DNA from: Lysinibacillus sp. ZYM-1
GTDB lineage: Bacteria > Bacillota > Bacilli > Bacillales_A > Planococcaceae
Reading direction: 5' to 3'
Assembly (NCBI RefSeq): GCF_001308875.1
Contig: NZ_KQ465145.1
Location: forward strand, 1 to 32,891
Length of the DNA: 32,891 nt
This document shows positions 26,117-32,891 of this stretch, piece by piece (positions within the stretch are counted from its first letter, which is position 1; every line of letters begins with the position of its first letter). A program made the position numbers and the translations under genes. The notes beneath the pieces are model-generated. The model was given only the letters and a program-made list of their open reading frames with translations. It was not told the DNA's origin and searched no databases.

Positions 26117-26786
26117 AGCAAGTGTTGTCTTAAGTACCATTATTATGTTCATTTTATTTACAAAGCTTTATCAGCGATTCCCGCATCCTTTAGTGATTCC
26201 TCTGGTCACAACAACCATCGTTAGTGCGGTTGTTTTGCTTGTTTTTGATATTCCATATGAAACTTATATGGTAGGAGGAGAATGGCTTCAGAAAATGCTA
26301 GGGCCGGCAGTTGTTGCCCTTGCATATCCTCTTTATAACCAAAGAGCCATTATTATGAAGTATAAATATTCCATACTATCAGGACTTCTAATCGGCATGA
26401 TGACTGGTTTAGTGACAATTTTTGTGCTGCTTAAATGGATCGGTGTACAGGCAAGTTGGATGCTGACGGCATTACCAAAATCATTAACAACACCTGTTGG
26501 GATGCAGGTAAGTGAAACGATTGGAGGTATTCCACCTTTAACAGCTGTTTTTGTCATGATTGCAGGATTTGTTGGAGCTATTATCGGACCATTAGTCATT
26601 AAGTACGGAAAAATTGATTCTGCCGTTAGTAGAGGCGTTGCAGTTGGTAGTGCTTCACATGGCGTAGGTCTTGTTAAATTAAGAGAATATGGGGAACAAG
26701 AGCTGTCAGTTGGTTCATTATCCATGGGCTTAACGGCCGTGATTGGTGCATTTTTCTGCCCGCTATTTGTCTATTTATTTATGTAG
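26109..26786 (+). CDS. lrgB: LrgB-family membrane protein
   Basis: 225 residues from a TTG at 26109, chosen because AAGGGGGAG lies 8 bases upstream. Several hydrophobic segments and the family signatures GPAVVALAYPLYNQ, LPKSLTTPVGMQVSE, GGIPPLTAVFVMIAGF and GVAVGSASHGVGLVKL are present. It works with LrgA in a membrane complex; in B. subtilis the equivalent pair (pftAB/ysbAB) imports pyruvate. That link is attractive beside a pyruvate dehydrogenase operon, but it is inference. Confidence 0.9.
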   Translation: MIEASVVLSTIIMFILFTKLYQRFPHPLVIPLVTTTIVSAVVLLVFDIPYETYMVGGEWLQKMLGPAVVALAYPLYNQRAIIMKYKYSILSGLLIGMMTGLVTIFVLLKWIGVQASWMLTALPKSLTTPVGMQVSETIGGIPPLTAVFVMIAGFVGAIIGPLVIKYGKIDSAVSRGVAVGSASHGVGLVKLREYGEQELSVGSLSMGLTAVIGAFFCPLFVYLFM

Positions 26787-26819
26787 AGAGCTATATACAG
26801 AGTGTCTGTATATAGCTCT
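26787..26819. terminator. Hairpin between lrgB and methyltransferase gene
   Basis: Perfect 15-bp stem (26787-26801 with 26805-26819), loop of 3, immediately behind the lrgB stop. T tract is displaced (26824-26829), so it may be a moderate terminator. It also overlaps the stop codon of the convergent gene. Confidence 0.7.
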
Positions 26820-27415
26820 TAGCTTTTTTGGACAATCAGTTGGATAGTATGTGCTAGCCCAGTGTGAAGCATTCCCTCATACCTAATCTGCTCACCTGTA
26901 AAGAAGTGTAAAATTTTATGAGCCTGACACCATTTAAGTACCTCTAAAGGGTTATACAATAAATTGATTTGTTGCGGACCGCCAGATCCATAAGGAAGTT
27001 GGTATATTGAATAAAGCTCCATCATGATGCATCCACCGGGTTTTACTGAATCAATAATCTTTTGGAAAACGGCCCATTGCTGCTCTATTGGAAAATGCCC
27101 AAACACCATTATGGCAGCATCATACATGTTTACAGGAAGCTTATCCTGAAGTAAATCTGCTAGCACTGTGTGAACTGAAACGAGATGCTTTTTGGCTAAA
27201 TGTTCCGTTTTTTGAAGACCGCTTTTAGCGTAATCATAGGCAGTTACGTCATACCCCTTTGATGCTAAGTAAACGGCATTACGACCTTCTCCCTCTGCAT
27301 AAGCGGCGATGCTGGAATATCCCTCTAAATGATGTGCATAATCTTTAATAAATGCATTTGGCTGTTCTCCATAAACGTATTCGGCTGTTTGGAAACGTTG
27401 ATCCCATGTATTCAT
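26819..27415 (-). CDS. Class I SAM-dependent methyltransferase (TehB-like)
   Basis: 198 residues beginning MNTWDQRFQTAEYVYGEQPN, the usual start of small TehB/thiopurine-type methyltransferases. The SAM-binding glycine loop is AEGEGRNAVYLASKGYDVTAYDYAKSG (about 50-76 in the protein; the acidic residue at the end of strand 2 is in YDY), followed by VLADLLQDKLP. The start at 27415 has AAAGGAG 9 bases upstream; the frame extends to 27502 but without a binding site. Substrate unknown: tellurite, thiol or other small molecules are known for the family. Confidence 0.85.
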   Translation of the reverse strand: MNTWDQRFQTAEYVYGEQPNAFIKDYAHHLEGYSSIAAYAEGEGRNAVYLASKGYDVTAYDYAKSGLQKTEHLAKKHLVSVHTVLADLLQDKLPVNMYDAAIMVFGHFPIEQQWAVFQKIIDSVKPGGCIMMELYSIYQLPYGSGGPQQINLLYNPLEVLKWCQAHKILHFFTGEQIRYEGMLHTGLAHTIQLIVQKS

Positions 27416-27582
27416 CCAATTCACTCCTTTTTCAATATTGTAAATAAAAGACAGTGCTATTTCTAATTTTTTGCTTTTTTTGTATAGATTCTCTGCAAGC
27501 AACTAAATATTGCAGTGTATTTGAATATTTCACGACAAGCTGTGTCTAAATGGGGATGGGGGGAAGGGTTATCTTAATATAG

Positions 27583-27720
27583 ATTTTCATTAAATTAAGA
27601 GAATTGTATCAGTTTTCATTAGATGAATGGATTATAGGAAAAAACTTTTCTGAAATAACAAAAGATTATTCACATTCAATTAATCATACAAGAGTCAGGG
27701 ATTTTTTGTGGGAGTACTGA
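27583..27720 (+). pseudogene. Possible 3' remnant of an unknown gene
   Basis: A 45-codon stretch between TAG (27580-27582) and TGA (27718-27720) has no ATG or ribosome binding site but reads like a protein end: LRELYQFSLDEW, then GKNFSEITKDYS and TRVRDFLWEY. The GKxFSEIxKDY shape recalls a helix-turn-helix. I cannot name a family. It may be chance in AT-rich DNA. Confidence 0.3.
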
Positions 27721-27754
27721 TGCCTATTTTCCCCAATTTAGGAATACAAATACT

Positions 27755-27790
27755 AAAAAAGCTAGCACTTCAGTATGAAAGTGCTAGCTT
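27755..27790 (-). terminator. Terminator of speA
   Basis: AAGTGCTAGCTT/AAGCTAGCACTT stem (27779-27790 with 27759-27770, 8-base loop) followed on the minus strand by TTTTTT. Confidence 0.85.
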
Positions 27791-27796
27791 ATATTG

Positions 27797-29266
27797 CTAA
27801 AAAATTGGCTTACGTTCTTTTATTACACGAATTGTTTTTAATGTTGAATCCTCTGGTCCTTGAACAGGTAAGCCTGCCTCAATATTCATTTTAATATAAT
27901 GAATATTTTCTTGGGTAATTATTTCCCCGGGAATAAAAATTGGAATTCCAGGAGGATATACCATAATAAATTCTGCACAAATACAGTTATCTGCTTCAGC
28001 AAGTGGAACTACCTCAGTATCCGCATAAAAAGCATCGCGTGGTGACATTGCAAGTGCTGGAATATCGGGAACATTAACCACAGCTTCAGTTATAGCTGCT
28101 TCAGAATCAAATGCTTTTGACATACGACTAAGTGCATTGACCAAAAGATTAATCTCTTTCTTCGTATCACCTAATGTCACCAAACATAAAATATTATATA
28201 GGTCAGACAGTTCTACTTCAATATTGGCATTATGACGTAACCATTCCTCAGCTCGATGCCCAGAAATACCCAAATCTTTGACGCTAATAAGAAGCTTTAA
28301 AGGGTCCATATCATAAGTTGCAGATGAATGTAATTTTTCCTTACCAGCACATTTTAAATGCGGGATTTGGTTGATTCGTTTACGTGCATCCTTTGCTAAA
28401 CGCAGTGCATCGTCGATTAAATCATATCCATGAATGGCTAATTGCCGTCGAGCCGTGTCGAGGGAAGCAAGCAATGGATAGGATGTCGATGTAGTTGTTA
28501 GCATAGAAAAAACAGCTTGTACACGCTTAGCTGAAACAAGACCTTCGCGTACATTTAAAATGGAAGTTTGTGTCATGGAGCCACCAAGCTTGTGAACGCT
28601 TGTAGCAGCCATATCTGCACCTGCTTCCATTGCTGAATAGGGTAGATCATCATGGAATTTAATGTGTACACCATGTGCTTCATCTACTACTACAGGAATA
28701 TTACGGCTATGAACGATTTCGACAATGCGTTTTAAATCAGCTGTGAAGCCAAAATAAGTTGGATTAATAACTAGTACTGCTTTTGTATCAGGATAAGCAT
28801 TCAATGCTTTTTCGACAGCCTCAGGGGATATGCCATGAGAAATCCCGTATTCACTATCGACTTCAGGATGAATAAAAATTGGAATTGCACCAGCGAAAAC
28901 TATCGCCGACATAATAGATTTATGGACATTCCGCGGCACTAGAATCTTATCACCTGGACCTACGACGGTCAGGATCATCGTCATGATGGCGCCACTAGTA
29001 CCTTGAACGGAAAAGAATGTATGATCAGCACCAAAAGCTTCTGCTGCAAGATTTTGCGCTTCTTTAATAGCACCCTTTGGTGAATGTAAATCGTCTAGTG
29101 GAGCAATATTAATTAAATCAATTGATAAAACGTTGTCGCCGACGAATTCTCGGAAAGCAGGGTCCATCCCTTGCCCTTTCTTATGGCCTGGAATATGGAA
29201 CTGAATAGGATGTCTGTTCCGATGTTTAAGTAATACGTCGAACAATGGAGTCTCTAGTTGTGACAA
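27797..29266 (-). CDS. speA: Arginine/lysine/ornithine decarboxylase (SpeA type)
   Basis: 489 residues from a TTG at 29266. Near-identical pattern to B. subtilis SpeA (490 residues), beginning SQLETPLF and continuing HIPGHKKGQGMDP, SIDLINIAPLDDLHSPKG, FSVQGTSGAIMTM, VDEAHGVH and the PLP-lysine SVHKLGGS (Lys226). C-terminal AEFIMVYPPGIPIFIPGE and GLPVQGPEDSTL are present. The TTG is chosen because GAGGTGG lies 8 bases upstream and the start then aligns with the family. A GTG four codons earlier overlaps that binding site. In Bacillus the enzyme decarboxylates arginine to agmatine for polyamine synthesis; lysine as substrate cannot be excluded. Confidence 0.9.
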   Translation of the reverse strand: MSQLETPLFDVLLKHRNRHPIQFHIPGHKKGQGMDPAFREFVGDNVLSIDLINIAPLDDLHSPKGAIKEAQNLAAEAFGADHTFFSVQGTSGAIMTMILTVVGPGDKILVPRNVHKSIMSAIVFAGAIPIFIHPEVDSEYGISHGISPEAVEKALNAYPDTKAVLVINPTYFGFTADLKRIVEIVHSRNIPVVVDEAHGVHIKFHDDLPYSAMEAGADMAATSVHKLGGSMTQTSILNVREGLVSAKRVQAVFSMLTTTSTSYPLLASLDTARRQLAIHGYDLIDDALRLAKDARKRINQIPHLKCAGKEKLHSSATYDMDPLKLLISVKDLGISGHRAEEWLRHNANIEVELSDLYNILCLVTLGDTKKEINLLVNALSRMSKAFDSEAAITEAVVNVPDIPALAMSPRDAFYADTEVVPLAEADNCICAEFIMVYPPGIPIFIPGEIITQENIHYIKMNIEAGLPVQGPEDSTLKTIRVIKERKPIF

Positions 29267-29309
29267 CGCAGGTACCACCTCACTTTAAATTATCTAAGAA
29301 AACAAATGA

Positions 29310-29318
29310 ATTATAGCA
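29310..29318 (-). promoter_or_regulatory. Extended -10 promoter of speA
   Basis: On the minus strand TGCTATAAT (29318-29310) is a perfect extended -10. No good -35 is seen at the expected distance, which an extended -10 can tolerate. Confidence 0.65.
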
Positions 29319-29409
29319 CCTAACGACACGAAAAAATAGACTTTTCATAAAAAATAAAGGAATTTTTAAGGATATCGAGAAATTATTATCGAACGAAAGG
29401 GGAGGTATT

Positions 29410-30369
29410 ATGAGTTGGAATACACGTGTGACAGAGCTTTTGCAGGTTAAATACCCAATTATTCAAGGTGGGTTAGCCTATCTAGCCTATGCTGATTTAG
29501 CAGCAGCAGTGTCGAATGCTGGAGGGTTAGGTCAAATCACGGCTATGAGTTTACGAGATCCAGATTTATTGCGAGCAGAGATTCATAAAGTGCGAACATT
29601 AACAGATAAACCATTTGGTGTAAACTTTGCTATTGGCTTACATGGTACAGGCTACGAAGAGATGGTGCGTATTGCTGTTGAAGAGGAAGTACCTGTAGTG
29701 ACGATGACGGGAGGTAACCCAGCACCCATATTTGATTTATTAGCAGGAACGAATATTAAAAAATTAGTACTTGTAGCTGCACGTAGACAAGCACAAAAAG
29801 CTGAACAACTTGGAGCAGATGCTGTGATGGTTGTTGGACAAGAGGGTGGCGGACATCTTGGAAGGGATGATGTAGGCACAATGGTGTTAGTACCGCAGGT
29901 TGTTGATAGTGTGAAAATTCCAGTCGTTGCTTCTGGAGGTATAGGCGATGGTCGAGGCTGGATGGCTGCCCATGCACTGGGAGCTGAGGGTATTGAAATG
30001 GGTACTCGTTTTATTGCAACAAAGGAATGTGTCGATGCTTCAGCAGCGTATAAAGAGGCACTATTAGCAAGCACAGAGGCTGATACAACGATCATAAAAC
30101 GTTCTATCGGCGCACCAGCTCGTGCTTTACGAAATGAGTTTACAGCTAAAATTTTAGAAATTGAGGAAAAAATGCCAACTTATGACGCTTTAAAAGAATA
30201 TATAAGTGGTTCAGCTAATAAGCGTTTTATTTATGATGGTGATCAGAATCAGGGCTTTGGCTGGGCTGGACAAGTGACGGGGATGATTCATGATATCCCA
30301 ACCGTTGAGGAATTAATCAATCGAATGGTTGCAGAAGCAGAAAGTATCCGGTTAAAATGGGGGCAATAA
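29410..30369 (+). CDS. Nitronate monooxygenase / 2-nitropropane dioxygenase-like flavoprotein
   Basis: 319 residues, FMN TIM-barrel. YPIIQGGLAYLAYADLAAAVSNAGGLGQI is the N-terminal hallmark, VNFAIG and VVTMTGGNP follow, GQEGGGHLG carries the conserved His149, and IPVVASGGIGDGRG with EMGTRFIATKE is the phosphate-binding part. Nitronate monooxygenases oxidise alkyl nitronates. The closely related FabK enoyl-ACP reductases share these motifs, so the reaction is not certain. GGGGAGG lies 5 bases before the ATG. The yktA gene follows 20 bases after its stop and may be co-transcribed. Confidence 0.85.
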   Translation: MSWNTRVTELLQVKYPIIQGGLAYLAYADLAAAVSNAGGLGQITAMSLRDPDLLRAEIHKVRTLTDKPFGVNFAIGLHGTGYEEMVRIAVEEEVPVVTMTGGNPAPIFDLLAGTNIKKLVLVAARRQAQKAEQLGADAVMVVGQEGGGHLGRDDVGTMVLVPQVVDSVKIPVVASGGIGDGRGWMAAHALGAEGIEMGTRFIATKECVDASAAYKEALLASTEADTTIIKRSIGAPARALRNEFTAKILEIEEKMPTYDALKEYISGSANKRFIYDGDQNQGFGWAGQVTGMIHDIPTVEELINRMVAEAESIRLKWGQ

Positions 30370-30389
30370 CGTAAAGGTGGTTTTGTCGA

Positions 30390-30677
30390 ATGGAATATTC
30401 GTATCCGTTTTCAACAGATTGGTCTACAGAGGAGATTGTGGATGTTGTTCAATTTTTTGAAGGGATTGAACAAGCTCATGAAAAGGGCATTAAACGTGAG
30501 GTCATGATGGCTAAATATCGACGCTTTAAAGAGATTGTTCCTTCACAAGCTGAAGAAAAATCAATATTTCGTGAATTTGAAGAAGCAAGTGGCTATATAA
30601 GCTACCCCGTTGTAAAACAAACAAAAGAAAGCGAAGATGGTACGATTATCAAAGCTGTCCCTAAAAAAGGACGATAA
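30390..30677 (+). CDS. yktA: UPF0223 protein YktA
   Basis: 95 residues. [34 protein letters not shown] and the ending [14 protein letters not shown] are typical of UPF0223, a small helical protein family of unknown role. AAAGGTGG stands about 9 bases before the ATG. Its place before yktB matches B. subtilis. Confidence 0.92.
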   Translation: MEYSYPFSTDWSTEEIVDVVQFFEGIEQAHEKGIKREVMMAKYRRFKEIVPSQAEEKSIFREFEEASGYISYPVVKQTKESEDGTIIKAVPKKGR

Positions 30678-30713
30678 AAAAGTGGATGTGAGAACAACTC
30701 ACATCCACTTTTT
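30677..30713. terminator. Terminator after yktA
   Basis: GTGGATGTGAG (30682-30692) pairs with CTCACATCCAC (30698-30708), extended by an A/T run on both sides; serves yktA and could serve the convergent yktB. Confidence 0.85.
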
Positions 30714-30789
30714 AATTTTTTGTGTTAAAAAACGACATTTTGCATACACTACTTCAATAAATAGCAAAAGGTTAAAGCTTGTTTTTAGA

Positions 30790-31416
30790 TTACTTACCAA
30801 CAATGACATTGTAAAGAGGAAGTAAGTTGTTGAATGTTTGCTCAGTTAATTGGTTTAATTCGCTAGCTGATAATTTTGTTGCTTGCTCTTTGGAAAGGTG
30901 ACGACCAATTAAAAACTCACCTTTTTTTACATCACGTAGACGTAAAAGCAATCCCTCAAGCTTGTCTTCTTTTGCCTCTCCAAGTGAAACGGCTTCTGGA
31001 GACATGTGATCACCTGACACAATAAAATCATCTGGTAGCTGCTCAAATAATGATTGATGAGCGAGTAAACGTTCGGCCATGACATTTTTTTGAGGTGCTT
31101 CATAAATAATAGCTAAGACGATGAATAAATGTGAGTGCCATAGACCAATCTGAAAGTGAGGCAATGATTTATAACCTCTTTTATATGGGGCAAAGGCAAC
31201 CCAACTATCTTTTGGTGGGTTGACAGTTCTTCTAGCATGTCTGGCAACATGTGGAAAAAATTCTTCGCCTAGTTGGCTTGAGAAATAGGTGGAAAAATCA
31301 TCACCAAGCTGATGAAATTTTGGGCGTACATGATTAATTAATGCATCCATTCTTTGTTCTAAACCGTCTATTTTAAAAACATTAAAGTCTTTGTTTGTCC
31401 ATTTTATTTTTGGCAA
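30790..31416 (-). CDS. yktB: DUF1054 protein YktB
   Basis: 208 residues from a TTG at 31416, with AAAGGAG about 11 bases upstream. Family signatures are FNVFKIDGLEQRMDAL, VAFAPYKRGYKSLPHFQIGLW and HLFIVLAIIYEAPQK. The role of DUF1054 is unknown; its gene stands between yktA and yktC in Bacillus too. Here it is on the opposite strand to its neighbours. Confidence 0.9.
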   Translation of the reverse strand: MPKIKWTNKDFNVFKIDGLEQRMDALINHVRPKFHQLGDDFSTYFSSQLGEEFFPHVARHARRTVNPPKDSWVAFAPYKRGYKSLPHFQIGLWHSHLFIVLAIIYEAPQKNVMAERLLAHQSLFEQLPDDFIVSGDHMSPEAVSLGEAKEDKLEGLLLRLRDVKKGEFLIGRHLSKEQATKLSASELNQLTEQTFNNLLPLYNVIVGK

Positions 31417-31541
31417 TTTTATTTTACTCCTTTCGTTTTATAAGGTTTATTTTACGCTGATTTTGGGAAAAAATCTTATAACAAGAACTTTATCGAACTT
31501 GAAAAGTTTTTGTAAAAAAATTAAAAAAAGGAAGTGTTTTT

Positions 31542-31739
31542 ATGAAACCAATCGTAAAAATTATACGTAAAGTTGACATTGAAAAGCAATATGAACACAT
31601 TTTACAATTAGAATTAGATTATGAATTAGCTTCGCTTTTTGCAGCGATGAATGAAAAAAACGATATTGAGATTAAAAAAAGTAAAAAACGTTTGTCAGAA
31701 ATCCAGATGGAACTTGAAAGTTTGCACGCCTATGCGTAA
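31542..31739 (+). CDS. ykzI: Small coiled-coil-like protein (YkzI-like)
   Basis: 65 residues, highly helical and charged (KSKKRLSEIQMELESLHAYA at the end). AAGGAAG lies 8-9 bases before the ATG. The size and location between yktB and yktC match B. subtilis ykzI; function is unknown. The symbol rests mainly on gene order. Confidence 0.7.
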   Translation: MKPIVKIIRKVDIEKQYEHILQLELDYELASLFAAMNEKNDIEIKKSKKRLSEIQMELESLHAYA

Positions 31740-31760
31740 TCAAAATCTTATACCCATTTA

Positions 31761-31800
31761 AAAAATCACTTGCTGAATATTCCGACAGCAGGTGATTTTT
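31761..31800 (+). terminator. Terminator after ykzI-like gene
   Basis: AAAAATCACTTGCTG (31761-31775) pairs with CAGCAGGTGATTTTT (31786-31800) with one G-U pair. Confidence 0.8.
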
Positions 31801-31985
31801 ATTGTGACAAAGGGTAAAATAGATGTTATTGATGTTATATCATAGCGTAAAGAATTTCTATATTTCGTGAAGTTCATGTTTTATATGGCCATAAAGACGT
31901 TGTTAAGTGATGGACAAGGTGAGACCAATTTACAAAGAGTGAGAAAAGTAAAGGCCTTTTCTTATATTCGAAGGGTGGGTTTTAA

Positions 31986-32780
31986 TTGGATATACAACAA
32001 ATGGATGAATTTGCGAAAAGTATAATTTTTGAAGCTGGAAGACGTATTCGAAAAGCTTTTTCGTATAATTTAGTGATCGAGACAAAATCAGGTGCCAATG
32101 ATCTGGTGACAAATATTGACCGAGAGACCGAATTATTTTTTATCGACCAAATTAAAGCTTTTAATCCAGCCCACAAAATTCTAGGGGAAGAAGGAATGGG
32201 CGAAAAAGTAGAGTCATTAGATGGTGTAGTTTGGATTATTGATCCCATTGATGGCACAATGAATTTTGTCAAACAGCATCGTCATTTTATGATTTCGATT
32301 GGAATTTTTGTCAATGGGGTAGGAAAGTTAGGGTACATATTTGATGTCATGCGTGAGGATTTATTTTACGCTATTGCAGGTCAGGGTGCGTGGTATAACG
32401 ATTCTCCACTGCGTAAACTTCAATCTGTCACGATGGAAGAAGCAGTCATTGGCATCAATGCACATTGGGTAGCACCTAATCGACATATTCATCACGAAAA
32501 GGTAATTGAAATGATTCGCAAAGTTCGAGGCACTCGTTCCTATGGCTCAGCTGCCATGGAAATCGCGTTTGTTGTTAGTGGGAAGTTGGATGCTTATGTT
32601 TCTATGCGACTATCACCCTGGGATATAGCTGGTGGTGCCATTATTGCTAAAGAGGTTGGGGCCATCGCTACAAACTTGCACGGAGAAGGCTTTGACTTTT
32701 TACATCAAGATACATTTATTATTGCCAATCCCTCCATTCATAGGGAATTGTTAGAAAAATATATTGTGCCTTATGAATAA
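31986..32780 (+). CDS. yktC: Inositol monophosphatase family protein (YktC)
   Basis: 264 residues from a TTG at 31986; AAGGGTGGG lies 6 bases before it. The metal-binding motif is complete: LGEEGMGE, WIIDPIDGTMNFVKQ (Asp residues for magnesium) and the second motif SPWDIAGGAIIAKEVGA. The family hydrolyses inositol-1-phosphate and related phosphates; in Bacillus YktC is such an enzyme. It closes the conserved yktA-yktC block. Its normal terminator is not seen: an insertion element begins 22 bases behind the stop. Confidence 0.92.
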   Translation: MDIQQMDEFAKSIIFEAGRRIRKAFSYNLVIETKSGANDLVTNIDRETELFFIDQIKAFNPAHKILGEEGMGEKVESLDGVVWIIDPIDGTMNFVKQHRHFMISIGIFVNGVGKLGYIFDVMREDLFYAIAGQGAWYNDSPLRKLQSVTMEEAVIGINAHWVAPNRHIHHEKVIEMIRKVRGTRSYGSAAMEIAFVVSGKLDAYVSMRLSPWDIAGGAIIAKEVGAIATNLHGEGFDFLHQDTFIIANPSIHRELLEKYIVPYE

Positions 32781-32802
32781 AAAGAGCTGTCTATTTACGC
32801 AC

Positions 32803-32891
32803 TGACCTAGAAAAGTGAGACAAATAAAAACACCTTTCGTTGAAAAACGGGTATAAGCATACCAAACAATCAACGGAGGTGTTTTTCTATG
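32803..32891 (+). mobile_element. Left end of a probable IS3-family (IS150-like) element, truncated by window edge
   Basis: From TGACCTAGAAAAGTGAGACA at 32803 the sequence resembles the terminal repeats of IS3/IS150-type elements. A transposase start ATG lies at 32889-32891, the last bases of the window, with GGAGGT at 32875-32880. The binding site is in a 16-bp hairpin arm (32871-32886 with 32826-32842). The left boundary is approximate because the right end is not visible. Confidence 0.55.
32826..32886 (+). promoter_or_regulatory. Hairpin that hides the transposase ribosome binding site
   Basis: AAAAACACCTTTCGTTG (32826-32842) is complementary, with one base bulged or mismatched, to CAACGGAGGTGTTTTT (32871-32886), which contains the ribosome binding site. 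An inner GGTAT/ATACC hairpin (32850-32854 with 32859-32863) lies in the loop. Read-through RNA from outside would fold and not be translated. Confidence 0.6.

Larger units (their letters stand above)
27416..27796. other. Gap with possible gene remnant and terminator
   Basis: About 380 AT-rich bases. Apart from the remnant at 27583-27720 and the terminator at 27755-27790, no gene with a proper start is seen. A TATACA at 27485-27480 on the minus strand might belong to the methyltransferase promoter. Confidence 0.5.

Noticed and set aside
27416..27502. N-terminal extension of the methyltransferase
   Set aside because: The ATG at 27415 has AAAGGAG at a proper distance and matches the family start.

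Overview
The window looks like a chromosomal segment of a low-GC Gram-positive Bacillales species, most like Lysinibacillus or a close relative. This is inferred from AT-rich codon use, strong AGGAGG-type ribosome binding sites, and a gene order that follows the Bacillus subtilis rnjA-rpoY(ykzG)-ykrA-def-pdhABCD-speA-yktA-yktB-ykzI-yktC neighbourhood. The assignment comes from recalled synteny and protein motifs; no database search was possible.

Left arm (1-8160): the 3' part of an IS1182-type transposase with hairpins behind it; a Mef-like MFS drug exporter on the minus strand, preceded by a 13-codon leader peptide (MTASIRLRFHITN) and an intrinsic terminator, which together form a macrolide-type attenuator; a secreted family-10-like glycosyl hydrolase; and an RND exporter (SwrC/AcrB type) divergent from its TetR regulator, with a palindrome lying across both promoters.

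Centre-left (8160-12450): a small Ser/Thr protein kinase whose start overlaps the stop of an unlisted 59-codon Ser/Arg/His-rich protein; the rpoY-rnjA operon; an isolated 23-aa Lys/Leu-rich peptide gene with its own promoter and terminator; and a Cof-type HAD phosphatase (ykrA-like).

Phosphonate island (12456-18700): a DeoR-type regulator divergent from a five-gene 2-aminoethylphosphonate operon (ABC ATPase, fused two-domain permease, binding lipoprotein, phnW, phnX). The importer would bring in 2-aminoethylphosphonate, PhnW would convert it to phosphonoacetaldehyde and PhnX would release acetaldehyde and phosphate. The divergent promoter region carries six helically phased TTT-type repeats. 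The island sits between ykrA and def, which are adjacent in B. subtilis.

Centre-right (18700-29300): peptide deformylase; the pyruvate dehydrogenase operon pdhABCD behind a clear sigma-A promoter; an SDR protein that lacks the usual Tyr/Lys catalytic pair; an LrgA/LrgB membrane pair; a small SAM methyltransferase; an AT-rich gap with a possible gene remnant; and the arginine/lysine decarboxylase speA.

Right arm (29400-32891): nitronate monooxygenase-like flavoprotein, yktA (UPF0223), yktB (DUF1054), a ykzI-like small protein, and yktC/suhB (inositol monophosphatase family). Immediately after comes the left end of a probable IS3-family element whose ribosome binding site lies in a hairpin; its transposase start codon is the last base triplet of the window. 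Several genes use TTG or GTG starts, and the ribosome binding site spacing was used to choose them.
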